Shown here one piece after another: positions 1 to 8,541 of a stretch of 64,000 nt of DNA. The translations under genes and the position numbers were made by a program. Each line of letters opens with the position of its first letter. The stretch's first letter is position 1. Source of the stretch: Citrobacter sp. Marseille-Q6884 (GTDB lineage Bacteria > Pseudomonadota > Gammaproteobacteria > Enterobacterales > Enterobacteriaceae); NCBI RefSeq assembly GCF_945906775.1, contig NZ_CAMDRE010000001.1, positions 1,674,001 through 1,738,000 on the forward strand, written 5' to 3'. The notes below the pieces were generated by a model. That model saw only the letters and a program-made list of their open reading frames with translations, was not told where the DNA came from and did not search any database.

Positions 1-1036
1 GGGTGATCATGCCGTTATCCATCACCACCACGATGCCGCGGGCAATACCGATAATCAGCGCGACGCCCAGCAGATCCCGCGCGCCATCAATGAACGTGCT
101 GGTAAAGGCTTCTTCGCTCATGCGGGCGATAACGCCGACGATAATTGCGGCGGCCAGAAAGACACCGGAGATCTCCGCCATCCACCATCCGAGTACCGCG
201 ACCCCGTAAATCATCACCGCAAAGGCGGCGGCGAAAATAGCCAGAATCGTTTTTCGCGTTTTCGTAAATTCAAGACGGGTATCGGCACGGTTACCGAGGA
301 AATGAGCGCGGTTTTCTTCCAGCTTGTCCGCCACGACAGACCGCTCCGGGTGGCTGCGAACGGTTCGTGCATAGCGCATCACCCATACGACGCAGATAAC
401 ATAGCCGATAAGCAGCAGCAGAATACGCATCAGCATTCCCTGGGTGAAGGGGATCCCGGCTGCGTTAGCGGCGATCACCGTCGCGAAAGGGTTAATGGTG
501 GAGCCGAGTGTGCCAATGCCCGCGCCGAGCAACACCGTCGCAGCCGCCACCAAAGGATCGAAACGCGCCGCCATCATCACCGGGACGAGCAGCGTATAGA
601 AGGGGAGTGACTCTTCCGCCATCCCGTAAATCGTCCCTCCGGCGGCAAACAGCCCCATCAGGATCGGGATCATCCACTCCTCTTTACCGTTCAGCCTGAC
701 CGTCACGCGTTCGATTCCGGCGTCGATAGCTCCCGTCTTGTTCACCACGCCCAGAAAGCCGCCGATGATCAGAACAAACAACGCGACATCAATGGCGCCT
801 GCGGTATAGGTTTCATGGTTATAAAGCCCGTCAATGGGAGCCAGCAGCACCGCGGTTAAACCTTGCGGATGCGCCTCTGTCGGGGCATATGTGCCTGCCA
901 CCGGCACTTCTTTACCCAGTGTGGCATTCATCGCCATCTGGTATTTCCCGGCCGGGACTATCCAGGTCATGGCGGCAACGAGTGCAATGAGAATAAACAG
1001 AATGGTGTACGCGGTGGGAAACTTGAATTTACCCAT
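1..1036 (-). CDS. YfcC-family amino-acid/C4-dicarboxylate-type transporter, 5' part (arginine/ornithine exchange likely)
   Basis: This is the N-terminal 345 residues of a polytopic inner-membrane carrier, cut by the left window edge; the family is usually about 500 residues. The ATG at 1036 follows a CGGAG ribosome site. The protein begins MGKFKFPTAYTILFILIAL, a YfcC-family start, has several long hydrophobic helices and contains the glycine-rich stretch IGGFLGVVNKTGAIDAGI. It is the last gene of the arcA-arcC-arcB operon, 56 bp after arcB, on the same strand. In deiminase operons this position is held by the carrier that brings in arginine and exports ornithine. The family call is made by eye; the substrate is inferred from context only. 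Confidence 0.8.
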   Translation of the reverse strand, partial: MGKFKFPTAYTILFILIALVAAMTWIVPAGKYQMAMNATLGKEVPVAGTYAPTEAHPQGLTAVLLAPIDGLYNHETYTAGAIDVALFVLIIGGFLGVVNKTGAIDAGIERVTVRLNGKEEWMIPILMGLFAAGGTIYGMAEESLPFYTLLVPVMMAARFDPLVAAATVLLGAGIGTLGSTINPFATVIAANAAGIPFTQGMLMRILLLLIGYVICVVWVMRYARTVRSHPERSVVADKLEENRAHFLGNRADTRLEFTKTRKTILAIFAAAFAVMIYGVAVLGWWMAEISGVFLAAAIIVGVIARMSEEAFTSTFIDGARDLLGVALIIGIARGIVVVMDNGMIT

Positions 1037-1091
1037 GATGTTCTCCGGATAGCTCGGGCATACGCCGGCTGGCGACATATGCCCGCAAGGG

Positions 1092-2096
1092 TTAGTCGCC
1101 GAGTGTCGCTACCATGACCGCTTTGATGGTATGCATCCGGTTCTCTGCTTCGTCGAAGACGATGGAGTGCGTGGACTCAAAAACCTCTTCCGTGACTTCA
1201 AGCCCTTTCAGGCCATAGGCCGCTTCGATTTCACGTCCCACTTTAGTGTGTTCGTTATGGAAGGCCGGCAGACAGTGCATGAATTTCACGTCGGGATTGC
1301 CGCTAGCCTGGATCACCTGCTGATTGATCTGGTAGGGCGTCATCAGGCTAACGCGCTCTGCCCAGGCCTCTTTCGGCTCGCCCATGGAAACCCAGACGTC
1401 GGTGTAGAGGAAATCCACGTCGTAGACGCCCTCTTCAACATCGTCGGTGAGCGTAATGCGCGCACCGGTTACGCTGGCGATTTCACGGCATTCAGCAACC
1501 AGCGCTTCGTCCGGCCAGAACGCTTTGGGGGCAACCAGACGGATATCCATCCCCATTTTCGCGGCGCCGACCATCAGCGAATTGCCCATGTTGTTGCGGG
1601 CATCTCCCAGGTAGGCAAAGCTCAGTTCCGGCAAGGTTTTCCCCGGCGCGTGTTCCAGCATGGTCATCAGATCGGCGAGGATCTGGGTGGGGTGAAATTC
1701 ATTTGTCAGCCCGTTCCACACCGGGACGCCCGCGAACTCACCCAGCTCTTCCACTATGTCCTGCCCGTAGCCACGGTATTCGATCCCGTCGTACATGCGG
1801 CCTAAGACGCGGGCGGTATCTTTCATCGACTCTTTGTGACCAATCTGTGAGCCGCTTGGGCCAAGATAGGTCACCTGTGCGCCCTGGTCGAACGCGCCCA
1901 CTTCAAAGGCGCAGCGGGTGCGGGTCGAGGTTTTTTCGAAGATCAGCGCGATGTTTTTACCGACCAGCGTCTGTTTTTCACGCCCGGCTTTTTTCGCTGC
2001 TTTCAACTCAATCGCCAGATCGATGAGGTACTGGATTTCTGCAGGGGTGTAGTCGAGCAGTTTAAGAAAATTGCGATTTTTCAGGTTAATAGTCAT
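1092..2096 (-). CDS. arcB: Ornithine carbamoyltransferase, catabolic (arginine deiminase pathway)
   Basis: The 334-residue protein has the carbamoyl-phosphate loop STRTRCAFEVGAF near residue 57, the FHPTQ motif near 133 and the ornithine-site HCLPAFHNEHT near 272, all intact. In the deiminase pathway the enzyme phosphorolyses citrulline to ornithine and carbamoyl phosphate in the cytoplasm. It follows arcC by 21 bp and precedes a YfcC-type carrier, which supports the catabolic role. It is a clear paralogue of argI at 5457-6461, with identical length and motifs but divergent sequence. The catabolic direction rests on operon context, since sequence alone separates the two classes poorly. Confidence 0.93.
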   Translation of the reverse strand: MTINLKNRNFLKLLDYTPAEIQYLIDLAIELKAAKKAGREKQTLVGKNIALIFEKTSTRTRCAFEVGAFDQGAQVTYLGPSGSQIGHKESMKDTARVLGRMYDGIEYRGYGQDIVEELGEFAGVPVWNGLTNEFHPTQILADLMTMLEHAPGKTLPELSFAYLGDARNNMGNSLMVGAAKMGMDIRLVAPKAFWPDEALVAECREIASVTGARITLTDDVEEGVYDVDFLYTDVWVSMGEPKEAWAERVSLMTPYQINQQVIQASGNPDVKFMHCLPAFHNEHTKVGREIEAAYGLKGLEVTEEVFESTHSIVFDEAENRMHTIKAVMVATLGD

Positions 2097-2117
2097 GAGA
2101 ATGTCCTTGATATTGCG

Positions 2118-3044
2118 TTATGCGTTGACGGCTTCCTGGCGAATCAGCGTGCCTTTGTCGCCGCTGAGAATGTCCGGCCCATCGGCCAGCGAACCGATCC
2201 CGGCAATGCCGTGGCAGCGGCTGACAAATTCAGCGCAGGCGGTGACCTTCGGCCCCATTGAACCGGCGTCGAAGTGCATTTCACTGAGTAATGCTGGCGT
2301 GACCTGGGCCAGCGGACGCTGCGTGGGTTTGCCCCAGTCGAGATAGACGGCATCGGCGTCGGTCAGGATCAGTAACGCATCCGCGTGGAGTTGGCTGGCG
2401 AGCAGGGCGGCGGAGAGATCTTTGTCGATCACCGCTTCAATGCCGTGGTAGCCATCGGCTCTTTCCACTACCGGCACGCCGCCACCGCCGTTGCAGATAA
2501 CCAGATGATCGCGGGCGATCAGCGTGCGGATCGCGTCGCTTTCAACGATGCGTTTGGGCTGGGGCGAGGGCACTACACGGCGGAAGGCATTGCCATCGGC
2601 TTTGAAGATCCAGCCCTTTTCTGCGTGTAGGGTTTTGGCCTGCGCAGCGTCGTAAATCGGCCCGATATATTTGGTTGGGTTGCGAAATGCTGGATCGTTG
2701 GCATCGACTTCAACCTGCGTCAGCAGGACGCTGATTTCGCGCTGCGGAAGTTGATTTTTCAGCGCCTGCTGTAGCATGTAGCCGATCATGCCCTGACTCT
2801 CCGCACCGAGAATGTCGAGCGGATAAGGGGTAACGCTGGCATAAGCGCTGTTTTGTAACGCCAGCAGCCCAACCTGTGGACCGTTGCCGTGCACCAGGAT
2901 CACACGCCACTGCTGGGTGAGCCGGGCGATAGTGTGGGCCGCCAGTTCAATGTTTTTTCGCTGGATATCTGCTTCCAGCGGCTCGCCGCGTTTGAGCAGG
3001 GCGTTGCCGCCGAGGGCGACAACCAGGGTCGGTTTGTTTTCCAT
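2118..3044 (-). CDS. arcC: Carbamate kinase
   Basis: This 308-residue amino-acid-kinase-fold enzyme makes ATP from carbamoyl phosphate and ADP, the energy-yielding last step of arginine deimination. It shows the N-terminal VVALGGNALL nucleotide/phosphate loop (residues 8-17), NGNGPQVG-like HGNGPQVGLL near 52, and CNGGGGVPV near 185, typical of bacterial carbamate kinases. It lies 10 bp after arcA and 21 bp before arcB on the same strand, so the three are cotranscribed. Length is normal for the family. Confidence 0.95.
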   Translation of the reverse strand: MENKPTLVVALGGNALLKRGEPLEADIQRKNIELAAHTIARLTQQWRVILVHGNGPQVGLLALQNSAYASVTPYPLDILGAESQGMIGYMLQQALKNQLPQREISVLLTQVEVDANDPAFRNPTKYIGPIYDAAQAKTLHAEKGWIFKADGNAFRRVVPSPQPKRIVESDAIRTLIARDHLVICNGGGGVPVVERADGYHGIEAVIDKDLSAALLASQLHADALLILTDADAVYLDWGKPTQRPLAQVTPALLSEMHFDAGSMGPKVTACAEFVSRCHGIAGIGSLADGPDILSGDKGTLIRQEAVNA

Positions 3045-3054
3045 AACGTCTCCT

Positions 3055-4278
3055 TTAAATGCCGTCGCGTTCCAGCGGGCAGCTCATGCAGCGTGCGCCG
3101 CCGCGCCCACGTCCCAGTTCGTCGCCAGGGATAGGTAAAACGGTGATGCCGGCTTTGTCGTATTTTTCGTTGGTCCAGATATTGCGCTCGTAGCCCACCA
3201 CCACGCCGGGGCGCAGCGTGAGGACGTTGTTCGCGTCATTCCACTGCTCGCGTTCGGCTTCAAACGCGTCGCCACCGGTGGTGATTAAGCGGATCTGATC
3301 GAGCCCTAATGCTTTTTCGAGGGCGTGTACCAGGGTGTTTTCCTGCGTCCGTTTCAGGCCACCGCGCCCGTCCGGCGTCAGCGTCCAGCACTGGACGTCA
3401 GGGCGAACCACTTCCGGGTAGACGGAGAAGGTATCGATATCGATGTGGGTCATGACAGTATCGAGATGCATACAGGAACGATGTTTTGGCAGTTCTACGG
3501 CGATAACGCGTTCCGCCTGGCGATGCGTAAAGAGCGATTGGGCAAGGAACTCAATTCCCTGTGGGGTAGTGCGCTCAGACATGCCGATGAGTACTGCGCC
3601 GCGGCCAATGACCAATACATCGCCACCTTCTAATGTGGCGTGGTCATAATTAATATTTTCATCACCGAAGTATTTAATAAAATCACCGTCGGTAAATTGT
3701 GGGTGCCAGCGATAAATGGCCCGGAGATTATTGGTCTCGCGCTGACGTGCCGTTTTAGCCATCGGGTTGATTGACACTCCGTTATATATCCAGCATGAGG
3801 TGTCACGGGTAAATAAATGGTTTGGCAATGGCTTCATTATAAAGTCATTAATATCGTGGGTATCGACCACCATATTTTTGATGGAGGCGGGGATTTCTCC
3901 GTAGGTCAGACCGCCGCTTAAATGCCGGGCGAGTTCCCGATGCGACATATCGGCAAGCCAGGCGCGAATATCCGTAGCGAAAGTCGGCCCAAGGCGATAG
4001 TCAGAAATCTGCGTGTCCAGCAGCCAGCTTTTGGCATCGGCGACATCCAGAGTTTCTGTTAATAAATCAGTCAGTAACAGCACTTCAATGCCCTGCTGAC
4101 GCAACGTGTTGGCGAAAATGTCATGTTCTTCACCTGCGCGTTCCACCGACAAGACATCATCGAACAGCAACTCCTGACAGTTCGATGGCGTCAGCCTTTT
4201 TAAGCTGAGATTAGGACGATGTAGCATCACGCTACGTAATTGACCAATTTCAGAACCGACATAATGCTTTTCCATCAT
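3055..4278 (-). CDS. arcA: Arginine deiminase
   Basis: The enzyme hydrolyses arginine to citrulline and ammonia. The 407-residue protein has the amidinotransferase-fold active-site elements LFTRDTSCWI, HLDTVMTHID and the C-terminal nucleophile segment RGGARCMSCPL with its catalytic cysteine. It is the first gene of the leftward arcA-arcC-arcB-carrier operon. A second ATG one codon in (MEKHYVG) is equally possible. The rightmost start is preceded by AAAGGAATAATG-like sequence (minus strand), a usable ribosome site. The long AT-rich upstream gap (4279-4949) presumably carries the operon promoter. Confidence 0.95.
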   Translation of the reverse strand: MMEKHYVGSEIGQLRSVMLHRPNLSLKRLTPSNCQELLFDDVLSVERAGEEHDIFANTLRQQGIEVLLLTDLLTETLDVADAKSWLLDTQISDYRLGPTFATDIRAWLADMSHRELARHLSGGLTYGEIPASIKNMVVDTHDINDFIMKPLPNHLFTRDTSCWIYNGVSINPMAKTARQRETNNLRAIYRWHPQFTDGDFIKYFGDENINYDHATLEGGDVLVIGRGAVLIGMSERTTPQGIEFLAQSLFTHRQAERVIAVELPKHRSCMHLDTVMTHIDIDTFSVYPEVVRPDVQCWTLTPDGRGGLKRTQENTLVHALEKALGLDQIRLITTGGDAFEAEREQWNDANNVLTLRPGVVVGYERNIWTNEKYDKAGITVLPIPGDELGRGRGGARCMSCPLERDGI

Positions 4279-4949
4279 TATTCCTTTAACACGATTGTAA
4301 AAAATAAAGAGGAGGTGCCCGCAAATAGTGATTTATTTGCAGTCATGATTTTTCAGCTGATTTCGACGTTATATTTAGATTTTCCCTGGTAGAGAAATGT
4401 GATTGCTTTCACAGTCGGTGTGAAGATTAATTTTTCTTGCGTAATATATGATGGGGTTCTGAGAAATAAAAAAATAACAGGAAGGTAAATTGAATTGTCA
4501 GGCAGGAATATGTCTTGTTATTTGTGGGTGTTAATTTTTTGTGCGCATGTTTTATTATTAATGAATTAATAATTAATTGATTTGTAATGGTTTTATTTTT
4601 ATTGATGAATGCTTATGCGGATTTTTAATTTTATTATTTTTGCGCTCATCTTTATTTTCAAATAACTATGACGATAGACAGGGGGGAGCCAGTAGATGCG
4701 AAACGTGAGCCACGACTGGTTTTTCTAATAAAACATTGCAGAACAGTAGGTTACTGAGGCGTCCAAAATACGCAGAGCAGGCGTTATGCATCTTTTATGC
4801 ATAATACATTATCGGGTATTAACAACTGCCCAACATCATCAGCGATAAACATGCGTTGAGACAAAATATCAGCAACCAGCAGTTGTATGGCAGACGGTTT
4901 TTTCGTATAACAACCAAAATGAAACAATGTTTTAATTAAGGGGTTTAAG
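4279..4949. promoter_or_regulatory. Divergent regulatory gap between arcA and tabA
   Basis: There is no convincing gene in these 671 bp. The part next to arcA is very AT-rich, as expected for the promoter of an anaerobically or arginine-controlled operon, but I could not assign FNR or ArgR sites with confidence. A perfect 8-bp inverted repeat, TTATGCAT-CTTTT-ATGCATAA, lies at 4784-4804, about 145 bp upstream of tabA. It could be an operator. Nothing else is identifiable. Confidence 0.45.
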
Positions 4950-5402
4950 ATGATTGTTGGCAATATTCACCACCTGGAAGCATGGCTGCCGGAAGAGCTG
5001 CGTCAGGCGATTGAGCACATTAAGGCGCACGTCACCGATGCTACGGAAAAAGGTAAGCATGACATCGATGGCAACCGCCTGTTTTACCTGATTGCAGAAG
5101 ATATGACCGAGCCGTCTGCAGAGCGCCGCGCCGAGTACCACGCCCGCTATCTGGATATTCAAATCCTGCTAAAAGGTCAGGAAGGGATGACGTTCAGCAC
5201 GCTGCCTGCGGGGACGCCGGAGACTGACTGGCTGGAGGAGAAGGATATTGCCTTCTTACCGGAAGGGGCAGAGGAGAAAACGGTCGTGTTGAATGAAGGC
5301 GACTTTGTGGTGTTCTATCCGGGAGAAGTGCATAAACCGCTGTGCGCGGTGGGTGCGCCAGCTCAGGTACGTAAAGCGGTAATCAAAATGCTGGTGGCCT
5401 AA
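4950..5402 (+). CDS. tabA: TabA (YjgK), YhcH/YjgK/YiaL-family cupin-like protein
   Basis: This 150-residue protein matches my recollection of E. coli YjgK/TabA nearly end to end, starting MIVGNIHHLEAWLPEELRQA. The family is a metal-binding beta-barrel whose conserved residues can be seen as EYHARYLDIQ and VVFYPGEVHKP. In E. coli the gene is known as a toxin-antitoxin-responsive biofilm protein; the biochemical reaction is not established. The ATG follows AAGGGGTTTAAG. It is divergent from arcA and convergent with argI, sharing a terminator with the latter. Confidence 0.93.
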   Translation: MIVGNIHHLEAWLPEELRQAIEHIKAHVTDATEKGKHDIDGNRLFYLIAEDMTEPSAERRAEYHARYLDIQILLKGQEGMTFSTLPAGTPETDWLEEKDIAFLPEGAEEKTVVLNEGDFVVFYPGEVHKPLCAVGAPAQVRKAVIKMLVA

Positions 5403-5413
5403 GCGATCAGATG

Positions 5414-5438
5414 ATGCCGGATCATGGCTATCCGGCAT
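5414..5438. terminator. Shared hairpin terminator between tabA and argI
   Basis: A perfect 9-bp inverted repeat, ATGCCGGAT with a 7-base loop and ATCCGGCAT, sits between two convergent genes. The CCGGAT core is also that of enterobacterial REP elements. There is no long T run, so termination strength is uncertain. Confidence 0.6.
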
Positions 5439-5456
5439 GCTCATTCTTCAACGCCG

Positions 5457-6461
5457 TTATTTCGTGAGCGTCGCGACCATTACCGCTTTGATGGTATGCA
5501 TGCGGTTTTCTGCCTGATCAAATACCACGCTGGCGGGGGACTCAAAAACCTCATCGGTCACTTCCATGCCGCCGTGCAGACCATATTCGTCCGCCATTTT
5601 TTTACCGAGCGTGGTCTGGTCATCATGGAACGCAGGCAGGCAGTGCAGGAATTTCACCTGCGGGTTACCGGTCAGCGCCATCATCGCGCTGTTAACCTGG
5701 TACTTGCGCAGCAGAGCAATACGCTCGGCCCACTTCTCTTTCGCCTCTCCCATTGAGACCCAAACGTCGGTATAGATGAAATCCGCGCCTTTTACGCCGC
5801 TGGCAACATCTTCCGTCAGCGTGATATTCCCGCCGTTTTTCTGCGCCAGCGCTTTGCATTCTGCAACCAGACTCTCTTCCGGCCAGCAGGCCTGAGGCGC
5901 GACCAGACGCAGATCCAGCCCGGTTAAGGCGGCGGCTTCCAGCATCGAATTGCCCATGTTATTACGCGCATCGCCAGTATACACCAGCGTCATCTCGTTA
6001 AAGGCTTTTCCCGGCAGGTGTTCCTGCATGGTTAACAGATCGGCCAGCAACTGGGTCGGGTGAAACTCATTAGTTAACCCGTTCCATACCGGAACCCCGG
6101 CATATTCAGCCAGCGTTTCGACCACCTCCTGGCCGTGCCCCCGGTACTGAATACCGTCGTACATGCGGCCGAGCACGCGGGCAGTATCTTTAATCGACTC
6201 TTTATGACCAATCTGGCTGCCGCTTGGCCCGAGATAGGTCACGCGCGCGCCCTGATCGTATGCGGCAACTTCGAAAGAGCAACGGGTGCGGGTTGAGTCT
6301 TTTTCGAAGATGAGCGCAATGTTTTTGCCGGTCAGTTTGGCGACTTCTGTGCCGCTTTTCTTATCCGCTTTGAGCTGTGCCGCGAGTTGCAGCAGTGACG
6401 TGAGTTCAGCGGGGGTGAAATCAAGCAGTTTCAAAAAGTGTTTCTGATAAAACGCAGACAT
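5457..6461 (-). CDS. argI: Ornithine carbamoyltransferase, anabolic
   Basis: The 334-residue cytoplasmic enzyme condenses ornithine and carbamoyl phosphate to citrulline in arginine biosynthesis. The STRTRCSFEVAAYDQG, HPTQ and HCLPAFHDDQT motifs are all present, and the N-terminus MSAFYQKHFLKLLDFTP is close to E. coli ArgI. Two ARG boxes lie directly upstream (6488-6526), which indicates ArgR repression and separates it from the unrelated control expected for arcB. The backbone position next to rraB also matches E. coli argI. Confidence 0.96.
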   Translation of the reverse strand: MSAFYQKHFLKLLDFTPAELTSLLQLAAQLKADKKSGTEVAKLTGKNIALIFEKDSTRTRCSFEVAAYDQGARVTYLGPSGSQIGHKESIKDTARVLGRMYDGIQYRGHGQEVVETLAEYAGVPVWNGLTNEFHPTQLLADLLTMQEHLPGKAFNEMTLVYTGDARNNMGNSMLEAAALTGLDLRLVAPQACWPEESLVAECKALAQKNGGNITLTEDVASGVKGADFIYTDVWVSMGEAKEKWAERIALLRKYQVNSAMMALTGNPQVKFLHCLPAFHDDQTTLGKKMADEYGLHGGMEVTDEVFESPASVVFDQAENRMHTIKAVMVATLTK

Positions 6462-6487
6462 GTTTCCCTCACATGGCTTAGGCCATT

Positions 6488-6526
6488 TATTGAATTAAAA
6501 TTCAATTTATATGGATGTTTATTCAT
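6488..6526. promoter_or_regulatory. Tandem ARG boxes (ArgR operator) of argI
   Basis: Two adjacent 18-bp imperfect palindromes are present: ATTGAATTAAAATTCAAT at 6489-6506 and ATATGGATGTTTATTCAT at 6509-6526. The first is a near-perfect ARG box. The pair overlaps the expected argI promoter 28-65 bp upstream of its start, the arrangement known in E. coli. Confidence 0.88.
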
Positions 6527-6624
6527 TTGCAACCTTGTTTAACAAATCTTTCCTGGAAAGGTGGAGGCAATGTCGGCGGTATGTGACAATAAGAGTATCG
6601 GCAGGACATTATGAGGAACGAGCC

Positions 6625-7050
6625 ATGGCAAACCCGGAACACCTGGAAGAGCAGCGTGAAGAAACACGCTTGATTATTGAAGAGTTACTCGAAGATGGCA
6701 GCGATCCTGATGCGCTGTACACCATCGAGCACCACCTTTCTGCGGATGATTTTGAAACCCTGGAAAAAGCGGCAGTAGAAGCGTTCAAGCTGGGTTATGA
6801 AGTGACCGAGCCGGAAGAGCTGGAAGTGGAAGAAGGCGACACGGTTATTTGCTGTGACATCCTCAGCGAGTGTGCGCTGAATGCCGAGCTGATTGACGCT
6901 CAGGTTGAGCAGCTGATGAACCTGGCTGAAAAATTTGAAGTGGAATACGACGGGTGGGGTACCTATTTTGAAGACCCTAACGGCGAAGAAGGTGAAGACG
7001 GCGACGATGAAGATTTCGTCGACGAAGATGATGACGGCGTGCGTCACTAA
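6625..7050 (+). CDS. rraB: Ribonuclease E inhibitor RraB
   Basis: The product is a 141-residue acidic protein starting MANPEHLEEQREETRLIIEE, close to E. coli RraB (YjgD). It binds RNase E and changes degradosome composition, lowering RNA cleavage. The C-terminus is a run of aspartate and glutamate, typical of the family. I chose the ATG at 6625 over upstream in-frame starts because homology begins there and it follows AGGAACGAGCC. It is divergent from argI. Confidence 0.95.
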   Translation: MANPEHLEEQREETRLIIEELLEDGSDPDALYTIEHHLSADDFETLEKAAVEAFKLGYEVTEPEELEVEEGDTVICCDILSECALNAELIDAQVEQLMNLAEKFEVEYDGWGTYFEDPNGEEGEDGDDEDFVDEDDDGVRH

Positions 7051-7101
7051 GTCATCTGACGACCTACGGCAGCGCGTGCTGCCGTAGGGCAAGGACAACG
7101 T

Positions 7102-7866
7102 ATGGATTACCCGCAAATACTCTCCCCGATCCTGAATATCCTGCACTGCAAAACGCCTCAGGCATGGCTCGATAAAGCGCGAGATCCGGCAAACCTTCCT
7201 CTGTTACTGACCGACCATCTTGTGTGCGAGCTGAAAGCGGCACAAACGGCGATGCTGCTGGTGCGTAAATATGTCGCGGATAAAACCGGTTCGCAGGCGC
7301 TGCTGGACTGGCTGAAACCCTATGAGGCGTTTGCCTTCAGAGAAGGGGAAGAACCCGATTTCGTCGCACTGAATAAGCAGATCAGCAAAAGCGTGATGCC
7401 CCAGACTGACGATCCCTGGGGGCGGAAGCTTATCGACAGTATGGTGTTGCTGATCAAAGAGGAATTACATCACTTCTGGCAGGTGCGGGAAGCGATGATG
7501 AGTCGCAACATTCCTTACATCAAAATTACCGCCAGCCGCTACGCCAAAGGCATGCTCAAAGAGGTGCGAACCCACGAGCCATTGACGCTGATCGATAAGC
7601 TGATCTGCGGCGCTTACATTGAGGCGCGTTCCTGCGAACGTTTTGCCGCGCTGGCACCGTATCTGGATGAGGAGCTACAGGCGTTTTATCTGTCGCTACT
7701 CCGCTCAGAAGCGCGCCATTATCAGGATTATCTGGCGCTGGCGCAGCAGGTTTCCGGGCGCGACATTAGCGACAGAGTACGGTTTTTTGGTGAAGTCGAA
7801 GCATCGCTGATCTTATCGCCGGATGAAGAGTTCCGTTTTCATAGCGGTGTGCCAGGCACACCTTAA
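7102..7866 (+). CDS. miaE: tRNA-(ms2io6A37) hydroxylase MiaE
   Basis: This 254-residue diiron monooxygenase hydroxylates the isopentenyl side chain of 2-methylthio-N6-isopentenyladenosine at position 37 of tRNAs that read codons beginning with U. Ferritin-like iron ligands are visible: EELHHF near residue 118 and EARHYQDY near 206, with further glutamates in EARSCERF. The gene occurs in Salmonella and Citrobacter but not in E. coli K-12. It starts 51 bp after rraB and is probably cotranscribed. Confidence 0.92.
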   Translation: MDYPQILSPILNILHCKTPQAWLDKARDPANLPLLLTDHLVCELKAAQTAMLLVRKYVADKTGSQALLDWLKPYEAFAFREGEEPDFVALNKQISKSVMPQTDDPWGRKLIDSMVLLIKEELHHFWQVREAMMSRNIPYIKITASRYAKGMLKEVRTHEPLTLIDKLICGAYIEARSCERFAALAPYLDEELQAFYLSLLRSEARHYQDYLALAQQVSGRDISDRVRFFGEVEASLILSPDEEFRFHSGVPGTP

Positions 7867-7869
7867 AAC

Positions 7870-8373
7870 TTAAAGCGGTTTGAGCATGCGCACTTCGCAA
7901 TCGACGTGCCCGGTACAGCCCAGCGGTTCACTGATGTGCTCAAACCCTAAGTGCTCGTACAGCCCAATCGCCTCGCGCAGAAACGCAGTGGTTTCCAGAT
8001 AGCAGCGTTTAAAGCCCTGTTCACGGGCATGATCGAGCGCCATTAACGCCAGCTTCTTCGCCAGACCCTGGCCGCGCACCGACGAGAGAAAATACATCTT
8101 CTGCAGTTCACAAATATCCGGCTCGCTACAGGAAAGCGGTGCTACGCCGCCCCCGCCAACGACACGACCCTCTTGCTCGACCACCCAATAGGCGTGACCC
8201 GGCTGGCTGTAGAGTTGATACAACTCATCCAGATTAGGATCGGCAACGGTATAACCTTTGTCGGCTGTCAGGCCGAATTCGGCGGAAACCTGGCGGATAA
8301 CGCTGGCAATAGCGGAATTATCGTCAGCGGTGATCAGACGCAGCGTCGCCGCAACCGGAGATATAACACTCAT
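7870..8373 (-). CDS. yjgM: GNAT-family acetyltransferase YjgM
   Basis: The 167-residue protein has the acetyl-CoA pyrophosphate loop SVRGQGLAKKLALMALDHAR, and the KMYF and LYEHLGFE elements of GNAT enzymes. It is close to E. coli YjgM. The physiological substrate is not certain from sequence. It is convergent with miaE, with only 3 bp between stop codons. In E. coli yjgN lies between yjgM and valS; here that gene is absent and only 168 bp remain. Confidence 0.9.
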   Translation of the reverse strand: MSVISPVAATLRLITADDNSAIASVIRQVSAEFGLTADKGYTVADPNLDELYQLYSQPGHAYWVVEQEGRVVGGGGVAPLSCSEPDICELQKMYFLSSVRGQGLAKKLALMALDHAREQGFKRCYLETTAFLREAIGLYEHLGFEHISEPLGCTGHVDCEVRMLKPL

Positions 8374-8460
8374 AGCGAAACTCGAAAAAATAATGACGGA
8401 GATAGGCAGTTAATAACACCGCAGGGCGGGGGAGCGCAAGAGAGGATAATTCAGGAACGA

Positions 8461-8494
8461 ATGTATTGTGCGCCAGATAAGACGCACAATACAT
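8461..8494. repeat. Perfect 12-bp inverted repeat (REP-like hairpin)
   Basis: ATGTATTGTGCG and CGCACAATACAT form a perfect 12-bp stem around a 10-base loop CCAGATAAGA. The loop and inner stem resemble degenerate REP sequence. It lies where yjgN sits in E. coli. Confidence 0.6.
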
Positions 8495-8509
8495 TGATAT
8501 AACAGCGGA

Positions 8510-8534
8510 ATCCAGGCTGATATCAGGCCTGGAT
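8510..8534. terminator. Hairpin downstream of valS
   Basis: ATCCAGGC and GCCTGGAT form an 8-bp stem with a 9-base loop, 8 bp past the valS stop codon. No T run follows on the minus strand, so termination is plausible but unproven. Confidence 0.5.
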
Positions 8535-8541
8535 ACTGCGA

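Noticed and set aside
1131..1805. 224-codon plus-strand frame
   Set aside because: It lies wholly antisense to arcB and is explained by its codon bias.
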